Source: Mariprofundaceae bacterium
Lineage (GTDB): Bacteria; Pseudomonadota; Zetaproteobacteria; Mariprofundales; Mariprofundaceae
DNA length: 6,716 nucleotides
Assembly (NCBI GenBank): GCA_030950875.1
Contig: JAUZQS010000147.1
Span: 1-6,716, forward strand
Direction of reading: 5' to 3'
Shown in pieces: positions 6,408 to 6,716 of the stretch. A program made the position numbers and the translations under genes. The notes below the pieces were generated by a model, which did no database searches, was not told where the DNA came from, and was given only the letters and a program-made list of their open reading frames with translations. Position 1 is the stretch's first letter. Every line of letters begins with the position of its first letter.

Positions 6408-6581
6408 TTAGTTGCCAGCTAAGGATTTAGCCTCATCAATCAGCATCACAGGAATATCATCACGAATAGGATATTCTAATTGACATTTTTCGCATAATAG
6501 AGCGGTTTTGTCATTGTTATATTGTACGGCTTCTTTGCATTTTGGACAGGCAAGAATATCGAGTAAGGCTTGATCAATCAT
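6408..6581 (-). CDS. Trm112-family (YcaR/UPF0434-like) small zinc-ribbon protein
   Basis: A 57-residue protein found by direct translation of the minus strand. The family pattern is clear: LLDILACPKCKE at 6-17, a second knuckle LCEKC at 29-33, then the conserved YPIRDDIPVML segment at 37-47. Both CxxC pairs (C12/C15 and C30/C33) are intact, so a zinc ion is likely bound; the E. coli relative YcaR, as I recall it, lacks the second complete pair. In eukaryotes and archaea Trm112 is a small partner that stabilises and activates several SAM methyltransferases of RNA and protein; in bacteria its role is not settled. The ATG at 6581 has GGAG five bases upstream. The next gene downstream is itself a SAM methyltransferase, 27 bases away. 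Confidence 0.9.
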   Translation of the reverse strand: MIDQALLDILACPKCKEAVQYNNDKTALLCEKCQLEYPIRDDIPVMLIDEAKSLAGN

Positions 6582-6586
6582 AGTAT

Positions 6587-6590
6587 CTCC
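6587..6590 (-). promoter_or_regulatory. Ribosome binding site for the Trm112-like gene
   Basis: GGAG five bases before the ATG at 6581. It supports the short gene being translated from this start. Confidence 0.65.
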
Positions 6591-6640
6591 AGCATCATGA
6601 ATGGGGCGAGGCTATCACTTTTGCTTGCTGCCACCAACAT

Positions 6641-6714
6641 TTAACCCGCATCAATCATCACGCCGATTCATGAACTATATGGGTTAAAGATGTTAAAATA
6701 GCCTCTATTAACCC
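6641..6714. repeat. Three TTAACCC/GGGTTAA copies, two forming an inverted repeat
   Basis: On the plus strand GGGTTAA is at 6681-6687 and its exact inverse TTAACCC is at 6708-6714; a further TTAACCC is at 6641-6647. Inside the pair, GTTAAAATAG (6692-6701) and CTATTAAC (6705-6712) can form a second, bulged stem with a three-base loop. The elements resemble the TTAA half-sites bound by the alphaproteobacterial cell-cycle regulator CtrA, but the spacing is not the canonical TTAA-N7-TTAA. A GATTC (GANTC, the CcrM methylation target) lies among them at 6665-6669. They may be regulatory, or may be chance AT-rich sequence inside an upstream gene end. Confidence 0.35.
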
Positions 6715-6716
6715 TG
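6658..6716 (-). CDS. Possible 3' end of an upstream gene (18 codons visible)
   Basis: One minus-strand frame is open from the right edge to a TGA at 6658-6660 and reads GLIEAILTSLTHIVHESA before the stop, preceded by a partial codon. The alternation of hydrophobic and polar residues would suit a C-terminal helix. In many alphaproteobacteria the gene before the Trm112-like gene encodes a LON substrate-binding domain protein, and such an end would not be out of place, but so short a piece proves nothing. Another frame is also open for 15 codons and stops at 6669-6671, so this may simply be noncoding leader DNA. No promoter with convincing -35 and -10 boxes was found between here and 6581. Confidence 0.3.
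   Translation of the reverse strand, partial: GLIEAILTSLTHIVHESA

Overview
The window looks like part of a lipopolysaccharide (LPS) core assembly operon from a Gram-negative bacterium. Every convincing gene lies on the minus strand, so transcription runs from the right edge to the left edge. The presence of two heptosyltransferases (WaaF and WaaC types), a signal-peptide-bearing DUF3108 protein and a four-cysteine Trm112-like protein points to a proteobacterium. An alphaproteobacterium with moderately AT-rich DNA (roughly mid-40s % GC by eye) is my best guess, but it is only an inference. I see no mobile elements, CRISPR arrays, tRNA or rRNA genes.

Layout in transcription order: (1) at 6658-6716 there may be the last 18 codons of an upstream gene, in a stretch with TTAACCC-type repeats. 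(2) A 57-residue Trm112/YcaR-like zinc-ribbon protein (6408-6581). (3) A soluble class I SAM methyltransferase (5697-6380). (4) WaaF-like heptosyltransferase II (4738-5697). (5) WaaC-like heptosyltransferase I (3713-4741). (6) An exported DUF3108 protein (2976-3716). (7) An integral-membrane methyltransferase of the isoprenylcysteine carboxyl methyltransferase type (2407-2979). (8) After a 73-base gap, a UDP-glucose 4-epimerase, GalE (1353-2333). (9) A long frame open at the left edge (1-1360) that fuses a GT2 glycosyltransferase to the N-terminal half of a GT4 glycosyltransferase.

The genes are packed tightly. From the soluble methyltransferase to the membrane methyltransferase every junction is a stop/start overlap (TAATG, TTGA, ATGA, GTGA), using ATG, TTG, ATG and GTG starts in turn. 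GalE overlaps the fused glycosyltransferase by 8 bases. The likely joint job is to add L,D-heptoses to the inner core (WaaC then WaaF), to supply UDP-galactose (GalE), and to add further sugars with the fused enzyme. Two methyltransferases and one exported protein have unknown targets but are locked into the same operon.

The observations most worth a second look are the GT2-GT4 fusion, the adjacent Trm112-like protein and methyltransferase (a possible activator/enzyme pair, as in archaea and eukaryotes), and the membrane methyltransferase coupled to DUF3108. I found no clearly new defence or mobile system.
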